Below, one piece after another: positions 17,165 through 26,653 of a stretch of DNA of 64,000 nucleotides; the first letter of the stretch is position 1; each line of letters opens with the position of its first letter. A program made the translations under genes and the position numbers. Source of the stretch: SZUA-146 sp963922815 (GTDB lineage: Bacteria; Pseudomonadota; Gammaproteobacteria; Steroidobacterales; SZUA-146); NCBI GenBank assembly GCA_963922815.1, contig CAWUKD010000002.1:1-64000 (forward strand). The letters run 5' to 3'. The notes under the pieces were generated by a model, which worked only from the letters and a program-made list of their open reading frames with translations, had not been told where the DNA came from and did no database searches.

Positions 17165-17983
17165 TTAGTCGTTGTGGTTAAATATATGTACGTCGCGCTG
17201 TGGAAACGGAATGTTGACCCCGGCGTTATCAAGCGCTTTTTTGACCACTTCGTTAAGGTCGTGTGATGCTGGCGCATACTTGCTGGAATGAACCCACGGG
17301 CGCACGGCAAGGTTTACCGAACTGTCCCCAAGCTCGGCAACCGTAACGGCCGGCGCAGGATCTTTGACCACGTACTGATTGTCGCGAATGGCGGCTAGAA
17401 TCACTTCCCGGGCTTTGTCGATGTCATCGGCATACCCTATGCCGACCACCAGCTCCATTCGACGAAGCTCTGACTCGGTGTAGTTAATGATCTGATCACT
17501 CATGATCTGGCCATTGGGAATAATGATCTTGGTTTTGTCCGGGGTGCGCAGCACAGTGGTGAAGATTTCGACTTCCTCAACAAATCCTTCGGTACCTGCC
17601 ACGCTAACCAGGTCGCCCAGCTTGTAGGGGCGGAAAATGATCATCAACACGCCAGCGGCAAAGTTGGAAAGCGATCCTTGCAGCGCCAAACCAATTGCGA
17701 GGCCGGCGGCACCGATAACAGCAACAAGCGACGCGGTTTGAATACCAAGAGCGCCAATGGTTGCAATGATGACAAACGTCAGCAGCACTGCGTAGATCAT
17801 GTTACGCACGAATTTACGCAGCATGTCGTCCATGCCGCCCCGTTTCATGACGCGATCGGCAACGTTTCGCAGGATTTTCGCAATCATTCGACCAATGATG
17901 AATATGGCCAGGGCTTTCAGCGCCAGGAGTCCATATTCAATGCCAAATGCCTGAATTTTGGGTAACCATTCTTCAAAGTTCAT
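17165..17983 (-). CDS. MscS family small-conductance mechanosensitive channel
   Basis: A 272-residue channel. The start at 17983 is supported by AAGGGA seven bases upstream and by the family-like N-terminus MNFEEWLPKIQAF; the frame extends further upstream without support. Three membrane helices fill residues 15-130. The pore helix has the MscS glycine/alanine pattern (VIGAAGLAIGLALQGSLSNFAAGVLM), followed by the beta domain FRPYKLGDLVSVAGTEGFVEEV and the C-terminal vestibule ending FPQRDVHIFN. It would release solutes on hypo-osmotic shock. The length is close to E. coli MscS (286). Confidence 0.95.
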   Translation of the reverse strand: MNFEEWLPKIQAFGIEYGLLALKALAIFIIGRMIAKILRNVADRVMKRGGMDDMLRKFVRNMIYAVLLTFVIIATIGALGIQTASLVAVIGAAGLAIGLALQGSLSNFAAGVLMIIFRPYKLGDLVSVAGTEGFVEEVEIFTTVLRTPDKTKIIIPNGQIMSDQIINYTESELRRMELVVGIGYADDIDKAREVILAAIRDNQYVVKDPAPAVTVAELGDSSVNLAVRPWVHSSKYAPASHDLNEVVKKALDNAGVNIPFPQRDVHIFNHND

Positions 17984-18164
17984 AACGTGTCCCTTGTGGA
18001 GTTGATCGTTGGCCGACCCGGCCGCGGCGGAGCCTAGGATATAACGAAATTGTCGGCTAACGCACCTGTGCAACAAACGTTTACCAATCTTCGGCGCTTG
18101 CAGGGAGCACAATTTCGCCGCATTCTGTGATTATCGATCAGTGAATTCCTGAAGCGTGCTGATA

Positions 18165-18647
18165 ATGACCGAGAACGTACAAATTTCGCGCGGTGCTTAC
18201 GCCGTCCCCGACACCGAGCTCAAAGACAAGGCTCGCATCGGGGTCGACGCCGGGTTGGGCCGACGCTTCTTTAATCTGCTGTTCGATACGCTGGCGATAC
18301 TGGTGATTTCAGAATTCCTGCTGCCAATTGTATGGTTGTTTTTGGTCGATGGTCGTGAGCTGGCGGCTGTAGATATGTTTTATATGGAACTGACCCCTGA
18401 CTTCCTGCCCTTCGTGCTGATTATCTACTACGTGCTGTTTGAGTGGCTGACAGGCCGTACGCCCGGCAAGGTGGTCACCAGCACTTATGTGGTCAACCAG
18501 GATGGTCATTCACCAGGTTTTTGGCCGACGGTGGCCAGAAGTTGTGTTCGACTCGTTCCGTTCGAGCTCGTGTCAATCTATTTCAGCGCGAACCGCCGCA
18601 GCTGGCACGATCTGGTGTCGCGAACCCAGGTGGTCGTGCGCATTTAG
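18165..18647 (+). CDS. RDD family membrane protein
   Basis: A protein of about 160 residues with the RDD domain pattern: AGLGRRFFNLLFDTLAIL (the R-D region), two to three membrane segments, a central FEWLTGRTPGKVVTSTYVV motif and a C-terminal RRSWHDLVSRTQVV segment. The start is uncertain: ATG at 18165 or GTG at 18156. RDD proteins have no general function, although some have been linked to transport. It is divergent from the mscS gene and converges on the pilin gene, overlapping its end by a few bases. It is distinct from the second RDD gene at 32.6 kb. Confidence 0.8.
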   Translation: MTENVQISRGAYAVPDTELKDKARIGVDAGLGRRFFNLLFDTLAILVISEFLLPIVWLFLVDGRELAAVDMFYMELTPDFLPFVLIIYYVLFEWLTGRTPGKVVTSTYVVNQDGHSPGFWPTVARSCVRLVPFELVSIYFSANRRSWHDLVSRTQVVVRI

Positions 18648-19120
18648 GATCGACACTCAAGAGGTACCATGCTGCGCAGCGCCGTGGATGCGTTTGTGCC
18701 CATGCGAGTCATGCCGGGTGGAGCCTGACGATACCCGCAGCTCCAGTCGATCGGGCTTCGCGGACTTCCGGTCACCATCAGTGGCTGCAGCGAGAGTGTT
18801 TTGGCGTCGACAACTTTATTAACGTGGTGTCCAAAGGTGATATTAATGACGCCGTTGTCGATCGCGACAGCGGCGACATAATTGCCCAGAATCTTGTCGG
18901 CCGGTGGAATTCCGAGAGCTTCATTGTTCACCGGAAACCGGCCATTCAGACGATAGTAGTCAACGACATCCTGCTGGTAGGGGGCTGCGAGTGCTATTCC
19001 TTCCTGTATCTGTTTGGCTACGATGCGATTCATGAAGTTGGGCATGGCGTAGCTGCTGACAATTCCCATGATGGCTATGACAATCATCATTTCGAGTAGT
19101 GTAAAACCTCTGGCGAACAT
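18644..19120 (-). CDS. Type IV pilin-like protein
   Basis: A 158-residue prepilin. The N-terminus MFARG/FTLLEMMIVIAIMGIVSSYAMPNF has the prepilin peptidase site after G5, phenylalanine at +1, glutamate at +5 of the mature protein, and the long hydrophobic helix of type IV pilins. The globular part has a PilA-like layout (AAPYQQDVVDYYRLNGRFPVNNEALG) and two C-terminal cysteines (about 127 and 156) that could form the D-loop disulphide. AAGGAA precedes the ATG. The neighbouring minus-strand gene encodes a GspF/PilC-like protein just upstream. No ATPase, secretin or prepilin peptidase gene is in the window, so assembly would need machinery encoded elsewhere. Confidence 0.88.
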   Translation of the reverse strand: MFARGFTLLEMMIVIAIMGIVSSYAMPNFMNRIVAKQIQEGIALAAPYQQDVVDYYRLNGRFPVNNEALGIPPADKILGNYVAAVAIDNGVINITFGHHVNKVVDAKTLSLQPLMVTGSPRSPIDWSCGYRQAPPGMTRMGTNASTALRSMVPLECRS

Positions 19121-19163
19121 GGCGTTTCCTTGATGTGCAGTTTGGTGGCGTAGAAGGAATGAA

Positions 19164-20108
19164 TCAGATGGCGCCCATTCGGAAAATCGGACGATAGTAA
19201 TCGGTAATCATCAGGAACAGAACAATTGCCGTAACGGCGGTGACTATCTTGTTCCATAGAGACGACGCGTGATCAATCGCGCTGTCCACGCGACGCCTGG
19301 ACTCTTCCAACTGATAGGAGAACTCGTTCTCAACCGTATCCAGCTTCATCGCCAGCTTTAGAGCGTTATCTTGCGACGGGTTGTCCACGGAGACCGCGTG
19401 GCGGGAAAGATCGGCACTCTTCGCAGGACTTAACCCGCTGCGCACGAACAGCTGCTGCAGACCTGTAGAAAGGAACTGTTTGAGCGCCGAATTGATGGCG
19501 GACACGCCCGGCAAAAAGTGCACGGGCGCTGCGAAGTCTTTGCCAGAGCCCAGGGCATAGCTGCTTTTCAACGAAAGCCCGTACATTAGAACAGACAGGC
19601 CGGACAAAATTAAAAAAATCAGGGGATAGCCGAACAGGCCGAGGTGGTACAAAGGTGACAGCTCCACCGGCATAGCGGTCGTGAGCATCGAGTTTATACT
19701 CACCATTTGCGGATACACGTGAAAGACATAAACGCAGCTGACGATCAGGCCAACCAGGCAGAGCACTATCATGTACGAGTAGCGAGTGACCAGACTTTGG
19801 CGAATTTCGGCCCCGATGTCCCGGAGCTGATCGCCCAGAACCAGTGCCGCCATTAACAGTGCAGGGCGTTGTTCGGGTTCAATGTCCGACTGATCCAGAA
19901 CCCGGCTTAATCCGCCCAGTTGATTCGCGATAAACGGTTCGGCTGCAACACCATGCCGGGTTGCCGCGAGTCGTGTCAGCAGTGACCGGTAGCTGTCGTC
20001 GCATTCGTTTTGCAGCTGAGTCAGCGCCTCGGCATGGCTGTCGCCGCGCTGGCGGAGCCAGTTGTATTGGCGTGCAAGGTGTCTGAGTCGGGCCTCGTCC
20101 TGTTGCAT
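19164..20108 (-). CDS. GspF/PilC-like membrane protein (divergent type IV pilus / T2SS platform protein)
   Basis: A 314-residue protein. Its layout is that of GspF/PilC: an N-terminal cytoplasmic helical domain (1-105), TM1 (about 108-135, YSYMIVLCLVGLIVSCVYVF), TM2 (about 155-180), a second helical domain (about 185-285) and a C-terminal TM3 ending YRPIFRMGAI, very like the PIFQLG end of GspF proteins. Overall similarity is weak, and both cytoplasmic domains lack the usual T2SSF wording, so this is an inference from topology and the C-terminus. Its position directly upstream of a pilin gene supports it. It is shorter than the usual 400 residues. Confidence 0.55.
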   Translation of the reverse strand: MQQDEARLRHLARQYNWLRQRGDSHAEALTQLQNECDDSYRSLLTRLAATRHGVAAEPFIANQLGGLSRVLDQSDIEPEQRPALLMAALVLGDQLRDIGAEIRQSLVTRYSYMIVLCLVGLIVSCVYVFHVYPQMVSINSMLTTAMPVELSPLYHLGLFGYPLIFLILSGLSVLMYGLSLKSSYALGSGKDFAAPVHFLPGVSAINSALKQFLSTGLQQLFVRSGLSPAKSADLSRHAVSVDNPSQDNALKLAMKLDTVENEFSYQLEESRRRVDSAIDHASSLWNKIVTAVTAIVLFLMITDYYRPIFRMGAI

Positions 20109-20349
20109 GAGTATCCATTGGTCAGCGAAAACGTTGTCGGGTCGACTGGCACTATCATCATCAGGCCATCATACGTTCGCTCGGTGACCCGGCGCAATGT
20201 CCATCAAGGCCCGAAACGCGCGTCAGATCACCGCCCGTAACGACGCTCAGGCGGTACTCAGGAATCAGCCTGAACGTTGCGTCGTGCGATTGCGGTGGCT
20301 CAAATGACGTGTCGAATACCACGTGCCGGACGCGCGATTTTCGGGGTGG

Positions 20350-21975
20350 TTATCCGCCGGTAAACGTCGCCCAGATCACGCCAACCACTACCAGAACCAG
20401 AGTGCTTAAAACCATGTCCGTTCGGCGCCAGCCAGCATCACTGGCCGACGCTGCCTTCTTCTGATCAACCGTGGCAAACGTGAGGTCTTTGAGTTTTTCG
20501 TCGTCAGGTGCCTGGGTCATCAGGCTTACCAGCACCAGTGCCAACACGCAGATGATGAACAGGATAATCGCAAAGTGCAGGAAATTAATATTAACGACAT
20601 CCAGCAATGCACCTGACAGGGACGCTTTATTCATTTCCAGAAGCAGCCGTCCGATGCCAAGCAGGAAGCCGATCACCAGTGCGGCAATAGCGCCGGTTGA
20701 ATTAACGCGTTTCCAGAGTACGCCAATCAGGAATACGGCCGCGATGGGTGGGGAAATATAGGCCTGCACGCTCTGGATGTACTTGAACAGCTCACCGGAC
20801 AACAAGTCCATGAATGGAATCCAGAGGAGCCCGAAACCGACCAGTACGGCCGTGGCTATCCGGCCCACCGTGACCAGCGTGCGCTCCGAGGCGTCGGGCT
20901 GAATACGCTTGTAGATGTCCATGGTGAAAAGCGTGGAACAGGAGTTGAACACGGACGACAGTGAACTCATCAATGCGGCGAGAAGACCCGCCGCTACAAG
21001 ACCGCGTAAACCGGCCGGAAGCAGGGTATTCACAAGCTGAGGCAGCGCTTCGTCCGGGTGATCGAGCGGCATTGATCCTGATTTGAACATGACATAGGCG
21101 ATTACGCCCGGCAGTACGAACAGGAACAAAGGGAGCTGCTTGAGAAACGCGGCGAATATGGTGCCGCGTCGGGCGTGGTCCTGATTGTGGGCCGCCAGCA
21201 CGCGCTGGACGATAAACTGGTCCGTACACCAGTACCATACGCCGAGAATCGGTGCACCAAACAGAATGCCGGTCCATGGAAAATCCGGGTGCGACATGGG
21301 TTTCCAAAGATCGAAATACTCAGCTCCCGCGCTGGCCTGGAGTCCCTGCCAGCCGCCCACATGATTTAAACCGATAACGGTGACAGCAATTGCTCCGCCG
21401 AGTAACACGAACATCTGCACCATATCGGTGTAAAGGACGGCTCGAAGGCCGCCCCAGATGGTGTAAATACCGGTGGCAATGACAACGATCAGGGCACCTG
21501 TCCAGAAATCGATGCCCATCAGCACTTTGAACACAATGCCACCCGCGGCAATGGTGACGGAAATTTTGGTCAGCACATAGCCGACGATTGAAATGATGGC
21601 GACGTACAGGCGAGGACCCGAGGAGTACCGCCGTTCCAGAAATTCGGGCATGGTGAACACGCCGCTTGCCAGGTAGAACGGTACGAAAAGCCAGCCGAGC
21701 AGCAGCAGAATAAGCCCGGCCAGAATTTCAAACTGGGCCACGGCTACACCGCCCGAAGCCCCGGAACCGGCCAGCCCGATCAGGTGTTCTGATCCGATGT
21801 TGGAGGCAAACAGGGAGGCGCCAACGATGAACCAGCCCGTGTTCTTGCCGGCCAGAAAGAATCCTTCGGTGTCGCTTCCGCCGGTACGCTGCATTCCGGA
21901 ATAGAAGGCAACCCCGAAAATAATCACGAAGTACACACCAACAACCACCCAATCGAGTGTGTCAAAAAGTCCCAT
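20350..21975 (-). CDS. Sodium:solute symporter, SGLT-type (sugar)
   Basis: A member of the SSS family of about 541 residues with 13-14 membrane helices. The start at 21975 (MGLFDTLDW) has GGGGA eight bases upstream; ATG 21990 and TTG 21999 are alternatives. Family features are FFLAGKNTGWFIVGASLFASNIGSEHLIGLAGSG (first core helix), LERRYSSGPRLY, and STLFTMDIYKRIQPDAS with AALMSSLSSVFNS. The SNIGSEH wording and the length match vSGLT-like glucose/galactose carriers. It is divergent from glucokinase with LacI-type operators between them, so glucose (from beta-glucan) is the likely substrate, driven by the Na+ gradient. Confidence 0.92.
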   Translation of the reverse strand: MGLFDTLDWVVVGVYFVIIFGVAFYSGMQRTGGSDTEGFFLAGKNTGWFIVGASLFASNIGSEHLIGLAGSGASGGVAVAQFEILAGLILLLLGWLFVPFYLASGVFTMPEFLERRYSSGPRLYVAIISIVGYVLTKISVTIAAGGIVFKVLMGIDFWTGALIVVIATGIYTIWGGLRAVLYTDMVQMFVLLGGAIAVTVIGLNHVGGWQGLQASAGAEYFDLWKPMSHPDFPWTGILFGAPILGVWYWCTDQFIVQRVLAAHNQDHARRGTIFAAFLKQLPLFLFVLPGVIAYVMFKSGSMPLDHPDEALPQLVNTLLPAGLRGLVAAGLLAALMSSLSSVFNSCSTLFTMDIYKRIQPDASERTLVTVGRIATAVLVGFGLLWIPFMDLLSGELFKYIQSVQAYISPPIAAVFLIGVLWKRVNSTGAIAALVIGFLLGIGRLLLEMNKASLSGALLDVVNINFLHFAIILFIICVLALVLVSLMTQAPDDEKLKDLTFATVDQKKAASASDAGWRRTDMVLSTLVLVVVGVIWATFTGG

Positions 21976-22025
21976 TCCGGTAATCCCCATTTGCACCAAT
22001 ATGTTGCTCTTTACAGTAGGCGGCG

Positions 22026-22043
22026 ACTGATAACGCTGTCAAC
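22026..22043. promoter_or_regulatory. LacI-type operator, symporter side (14/18 match)
   Basis: ACTGATAACGCTGTCAAC matches the perfect palindrome at 11844 at 14 of 18 positions and keeps the central CG. It lies 51 bp upstream of the symporter start. Confidence 0.5.
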
Positions 22044-22182
22044 AAGAGGTGGGTCGTTCGACAGTTTGGTGGTTGCAGTGGCCTGCTTTTTTCTATTTAA
22101 CAGCCTGATTAATGCCCGATAAATTAGCCAAATAGGTAGTGTGGGTGAGTGATTTTTCAACAGTTGTCTATAAATCGACCAA

Positions 22183-22200
22183 ATTGACAACGATGTCAGT
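22183..22200. promoter_or_regulatory. LacI-type operator, glucokinase side (16/18 match)
   Basis: ATTGACAACGATGTCAGT matches the perfect palindrome at 11844 at 16 of 18 positions. It lies about 139 bp upstream of the glucokinase start, and TTGACA within it could be the -35 box. Confidence 0.65.
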
Positions 22201-22338
22201 TCTGGCTATAACTCAGGAGCAGTCCGGCCGAATAAAATGGTGCGACGCAAGATAAATGCCTCGCGCTGTCTTGCATGCCCGATTGCCTGAGACACAGGTA
22301 ACTGACCGGCCCGATAAAATAAGAATGGATAAGAATTG

Positions 22339-23421
22339 ATGAGTAACCGCTTCGAACAAGGCAACGGTAAACTGACCGGTAGTACCCGGACCGGTGGTGA
22401 TCTCGAGCGCTCCGATCTCAATGGTTCGGATATGTCCGGAGTGCCAGACTACTCGCGTTTCGTAGCCGACATTGGCGGTACTCACGCACGGTTTGCTCTG
22501 GTCGATAACTCCGGGTCACGGCAGCGTTCTTTGGTTGATGTCAAAGTGTTTAACTGTGCTGATTTCGATGGTCCGGCTGAAACCCTGATTGCGTATCAGG
22601 AATACCTTGGCCACAGCTTGCCTGATCGCGCGTGCATTGCCGCCGCCGGTCCCGTCAACGCCGGAGAAGTCTATTTCACTAATCTGGACTGGCGCATGTC
22701 CGCCAAAGAGCTGCGAAAAGAGCTGGACATCAAACAGGTAGAAATCGTTAATGATTTCACGGCGGTGGCTCATGCGGTTTCGAAGCTGTCCGACAAGGAC
22801 ATCCGAATCGTTCATCAAGGCACCAGGCAACGGGAAGGCAGACAGGTTGTGGTTGGGGCCGGAACCGGGCTTGGGGTGGCTGCGCTGTCAAATATTGATG
22901 GACAAGTTAGCGTAATCGACAGCGAAGGCGGGCATACGCGTTTTGCTCCGGCTGATGACGAAGAGCGTGAGCTGCTTAAATACCTGAGTCGCACTCAGGA
23001 TTTCGTTTCGGTGGAAAAACTGCTGGCGGGCCCTGGAATCAGATCCATTCACAGCGCGCTGTGCCAGATCAATGGCACAACAGCGAAGGACCTGACGGCG
23101 GAAGAAATTACGTCCCATGCCCGCAGTGGAGCGCACCCGGACTGTGTGCGCACGGTGCAGGTTTACACCCGGATACTTGCGTCGTTTTGCACCAACCTCG
23201 CACTAACCTTCAATGCCCGCGGTGGCATTTATCTGGTGGGAGAGATCTTCCGGTCGATTGAGCCGTTTCTGACGGACCCGGATTTCGAGCGTCGCTTCAT
23301 TGATGCCGGCGCCATGGTACAGATGGTGAATGATACGGCGGTTTCACTGGTACTTGTGGAAGACCCCGGTTTATACGGGGCTGCGTTTTGCAGCATTAAT
23401 GAGTCGGGCCAGGCTGCCTGA
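22339..23421 (+). CDS. glk: Glucokinase (Glk family)
   Basis: A 360-residue cytoplasmic glucokinase of the bacterial Glk type rather than the ROK type. The nucleotide phosphate-1 motif FVADIGGTHARFAL lies near residue 40. Further family signatures are RACIAAAGPVNAGEVYFTNLDW, EIVNDFTAVAHAV (catalytic aspartate), VVGAGTGLGVAAL and SEGGHTRFAPADDEE with the glucose-contacting GGH. The frame has a roughly 35-residue N-terminal extension before the conserved core; the ATG at 22339 directly follows a TTG. It would phosphorylate glucose from the divergent symporter. It faces the LacI-family gene tail to tail, 39 bp apart. Confidence 0.93.
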   Translation: MSNRFEQGNGKLTGSTRTGGDLERSDLNGSDMSGVPDYSRFVADIGGTHARFALVDNSGSRQRSLVDVKVFNCADFDGPAETLIAYQEYLGHSLPDRACIAAAGPVNAGEVYFTNLDWRMSAKELRKELDIKQVEIVNDFTAVAHAVSKLSDKDIRIVHQGTRQREGRQVVVGAGTGLGVAALSNIDGQVSVIDSEGGHTRFAPADDEERELLKYLSRTQDFVSVEKLLAGPGIRSIHSALCQINGTTAKDLTAEEITSHARSGAHPDCVRTVQVYTRILASFCTNLALTFNARGGIYLVGEIFRSIEPFLTDPDFERRFIDAGAMVQMVNDTAVSLVLVEDPGLYGAAFCSINESGQAA

Positions 23422-23460
23422 ACATCGGCTCAAACCAGTATCTGACTGCGCTTAAGGCAG

Positions 23461-24477
23461 TCACTCACGGGCCCGCCCCGTTGATTCCCGCAATACCAAA
23501 GATGAGTCAATAGACGCAGATTGCACAGCGGCCGGCTGGCTGTGCAACTGATCCAGTAACAGAGAGGCAGCCCGCTCTCCCATGCGTTTTACCGGTTGTT
23601 TGACAGTGGTCAGCGAGGGCCAGACCTGGCTGGCCATGGGGATGTCGTCAAATCCTGCCACCGACAGATCCTGCGGCATGGAAAGCTTCATTTCGTGAGC
23701 AACCCGCAGTACGCCCGTCGCCATGTCGTCGTTACTGGCAATAATGGCCGTAGGACGGTGGCTGTGCAGCAGCAGTTTCCGCGCACACTCTTCGCCGGAT
23801 TCAAAACTGTTGTTACCCTGCATGACCAGCTCATTGTCCATGTCGATACCGCTTGATTTCAGGCCGTCCTGATAACCCTGAAAGCGATTCGCCACGGCCT
23901 TGTGATCAGGATGGCCGACGATAAAACCTATGCGGGTATGCCCCAGCGATGCGAGATAGCGGGTTAGGTCTGCGACGGCATCGCGATCATTGGTTGTCAC
24001 CATGGCGCTTCCGGTATCCGGTTCCACGGCGCCGATACGTACATTGGGCGTTTTGAGCTCCTTGAGTCGTGCAAGGAGATCATGATCGTCGGAAAGTGGC
24101 GGAGTCAGGATCAGACCGTCTGCATTGGCATGACGCACGAGCGCTTCGATTTCGTCCGAAATTCCCGGGTCGCGGTAACTGCACGGATGTATCAGCAGGT
24201 CGTAGCCACGTCGTCGCGTCTCGTCAATCACACCTTGCTGCACTCGCGCCACGTAGCTTGGGCTTGGGTTGTCGTACAGCAGTCCAATCAGGTAAGAGCG
24301 GCGGCCTTTCAGGCTTCGCGCCGAGGCGTTTGGTCGGTAGTTCAGTTCCTTAATGGCTTTTTGAACAACGGCGCGAGTATTGTCACGGACGTTGGGTTCA
24401 TCGTTGATGACGCGAGACACCGTCTTGATCGACACGCCGGCGCGTTTGGCAACGTCATGAATACTTTTTTTAGTCAC
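23461..24477 (-). CDS. LacI/GalR family transcriptional regulator
   Basis: A 338-residue repressor. I chose GTG at 24477 because GGAG sits about eight bases upstream and the protein then starts directly with the DNA-binding domain (TKKSIHDVAKRAGVSIKTVSRVINDEP), including the hinge helix NASARSLKG. The longer open frame to 24546 has no family similarity. The periplasmic-binding-protein-like sensor domain spans about 60-335. It is the only LacI-type regulator in the window and lies next to glucokinase, so it is the best candidate to bind the TTGACAACG palindromes at 11.84 and 22.0-22.2 kb. The inducer is probably glucose, a glucoside or a phosphorylated sugar, but this is inference. Confidence 0.93.
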   Translation of the reverse strand: MTKKSIHDVAKRAGVSIKTVSRVINDEPNVRDNTRAVVQKAIKELNYRPNASARSLKGRRSYLIGLLYDNPSPSYVARVQQGVIDETRRRGYDLLIHPCSYRDPGISDEIEALVRHANADGLILTPPLSDDHDLLARLKELKTPNVRIGAVEPDTGSAMVTTNDRDAVADLTRYLASLGHTRIGFIVGHPDHKAVANRFQGYQDGLKSSGIDMDNELVMQGNNSFESGEECARKLLLHSHRPTAIIASNDDMATGVLRVAHEMKLSMPQDLSVAGFDDIPMASQVWPSLTTVKQPVKRMGERAASLLLDQLHSQPAAVQSASIDSSLVLRESTGRARE

Positions 24478-24648
24478 CGTGGTACTCCAAAAGCAGGTCC
24501 TCCGACCAATCCCGCTGGGATTCCGGCTCGGACAGACCCCGTGCATAGATGAGAGAACTGACGTAACAGTGTACTGGCTGATGAACGGAGGCGAAAGTTT
24601 CGTCGGGTAGAGCTCGTGCCGGTTCAGGCCTAATTCGCCAAAACCCGC

Positions 24649-26505
24649 CTAGAAAATCAGATTGAGCACGATCAGAGAGACCACAATAAATAAAATGGTC
24701 ATGGCGCTGCCGGCGCGAATAAAATCGGCGACCCGGTAATCTCCAGGCCCCATGACGAGGGCATTTACCTGGTGGGTTGGAATCAGAAACGAATTCGACG
24801 TCGAAATGGCCACCGTGAGCGCGAACATGGCCGGATCTGCGCCTGTGGCCACGGCGATATTGATCGCGATAGGCACCAGAATAACGGTTGCCCCGATGTT
24901 GGATATAACCAGGGTAAACGCGGCGGCGATAACGGCGAGCATGAGTTGCAGTACCCAGGTCGGTACGCCATCGAATACGTGCAGCGTGTGAAGGGCGATA
25001 TAGTTGGCCGCACCGGAAGATTCCACGGCGTGGCCAAGGGGTAACAGCCCAGCCAGAAGGAAGACGGTTTTCCAGCTCACCGCGCTATACGCTTCGTCCA
25101 TGGTCAGCACGCCGGTGACAATCATGCCGACTGCGCCGGTAAGAAGTGCGATGGGCAGCAGAATGTTGGTGAACAGCACCATGCTCAGGGCCAGAGCGAA
25201 AAATCCGACAGCCAGTAGTAACTTGAACGGTTTACGCTCTTCTCTTGGGTAGTCCGAAGTAACAATAACCATATCGCGATCGGATTCCAGACGAGCAAGA
25301 TTGTCCCAGCGTGTATGACACAGCAGGGTGTCGCCGGCCTGGAACGGAATGTCCTGCAGCTTGTGCGTGATGCTCGTATCGCCTCGATAGATGGATAGCA
25401 AACTCAGGCCATACGACATGCGCATGCGCGTTTCCCTGACACTCTTGCCAATCAGCGTGGAGTCTGGCGGCACGATAATTTCCGCGATACCGGCGATCGA
25501 GCGCGCCAGCAGGTGACGAAACTCAACCAGTTTGGGTCGAAGACGCAGCCCGTTTGCCACAATGAAGTGTTTGAGTTCGTCGTGCTGGGCAATGACGGCC
25601 AGCGTGGCAGGTGCTGCGATCGGTGCTTCGATCGGGGGAGCAACGAGTACCTTGCCTGCGTAGCGAGAGGCTACAATTCGAACCTCAAACTCGCGCTGGA
25701 CGCTTTTTATATCATGACCGACCAGAGGGCTATCAATCGGTACCTCAACTTCGCGTACCGCGGCGTCGACGCCATGCATCCGCCGCAAATAGCGAATTGT
25801 ACCGGCGCCACGGGTGACAACTTTACGTTCGCCCCGAGGCAAAACGTAGCGACCAAATAGAATGAAATAGGCCAGCCCGGCCGCGACCAGCGCAATACCC
25901 ACAGGCGCGACAGAAAACAGCCCGAAGTGCTCCATTTGGTCGGCTTCCGAGAGTGACGCATTGGCGGCGTCGAGCAGGTCATTGAGCATGATGAGAGGAC
26001 TGGACGCAATCATCGTCATGGTGCCGCCGAGAATGGCGCAAAACCCCATGGGCATCACCAGTCGTGACATTGGCAGGCCCGTTCGCGAGGAGATTCGGGC
26101 CACTACCGGCAGGAACAGCGCGGTGGCGCCTACGTTTTGCATAAATGCCGAAATAAACGCTACGGTGCTGGAGATCAGCATGACAATTTTTGATTCGGTC
26201 TGACTGCCGATTCTCATGATGACCCAGGCAACGCGTTCCATCACGCCGGTCTTGTCGAGACCGCCGCCCAGTATCATCACGGCGATAATGGAGACCACCG
26301 CGTTACTGGACAGGCCGGAAAACAGAACGGAGGGGTCGAGCAGGCCGTCAAAGCCCGGTATATAAACGACCAGACCCAGCAGGGTCATAACCAGCAAGGC
26401 GGTTACGTCTACACGAAGATATTCTTTACTGAAAAGCACGACTGCCAGCACCACAAGCCCCAGAACGAGCATGATTTCAGTAGTGAGCGAGGGCAGTGCA
26501 TCCAT
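24649..26505 (-). CDS. SLC13/DASS family transporter with internal RCK_C (TrkA-C) domains
   Basis: A protein of about 618 residues. Membrane segments at the N-terminus (about 10-210) and C-terminus (about 410-615) flank two cytoplasmic TrkA-C domains (about 225-390; the segments EVPIDSPLVGHDIKSV and IIVPPDSTLIGKSVRE are characteristic). VAFISAFMQNVGATALFLPV and TSNSFLIPTHQVNALVMGPG are the two family motif regions that bind sodium and the carboxylate or sulphate substrate. Proteins with this architecture transport sulphate, tungstate or dicarboxylates; which one cannot be told here. ATG 26505 is preferred over GTG 26514. It stands alone. Confidence 0.88.
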   Translation of the reverse strand: MDALPSLTTEIMLVLGLVVLAVVLFSKEYLRVDVTALLVMTLLGLVVYIPGFDGLLDPSVLFSGLSSNAVVSIIAVMILGGGLDKTGVMERVAWVIMRIGSQTESKIVMLISSTVAFISAFMQNVGATALFLPVVARISSRTGLPMSRLVMPMGFCAILGGTMTMIASSPLIMLNDLLDAANASLSEADQMEHFGLFSVAPVGIALVAAGLAYFILFGRYVLPRGERKVVTRGAGTIRYLRRMHGVDAAVREVEVPIDSPLVGHDIKSVQREFEVRIVASRYAGKVLVAPPIEAPIAAPATLAVIAQHDELKHFIVANGLRLRPKLVEFRHLLARSIAGIAEIIVPPDSTLIGKSVRETRMRMSYGLSLLSIYRGDTSITHKLQDIPFQAGDTLLCHTRWDNLARLESDRDMVIVTSDYPREERKPFKLLLAVGFFALALSMVLFTNILLPIALLTGAVGMIVTGVLTMDEAYSAVSWKTVFLLAGLLPLGHAVESSGAANYIALHTLHVFDGVPTWVLQLMLAVIAAAFTLVISNIGATVILVPIAINIAVATGADPAMFALTVAISTSNSFLIPTHQVNALVMGPGDYRVADFIRAGSAMTILFIVVSLIVLNLIF

Positions 26506-26653
26506 GTTGTGCACAGAATACCATGTATCCGCGTGATCCGATTATACGAATTGTGTACGGCGCACTGATCGATTCGCCAAACTACTGGCACGCTGCATCA
26601 TCCGATCCAATATTCGCAGCCTGCCTGCGACCGATCCGTGACCGGAGAGAACA

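Larger units (their letters stand above)
21976..22338. promoter_or_regulatory. Divergent symporter-glucokinase control region
   Basis: About 360 bp between the two starts. It holds two imperfect copies of the LacI-type palindrome, one near each gene. No small gene is seen in it. Confidence 0.6.
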
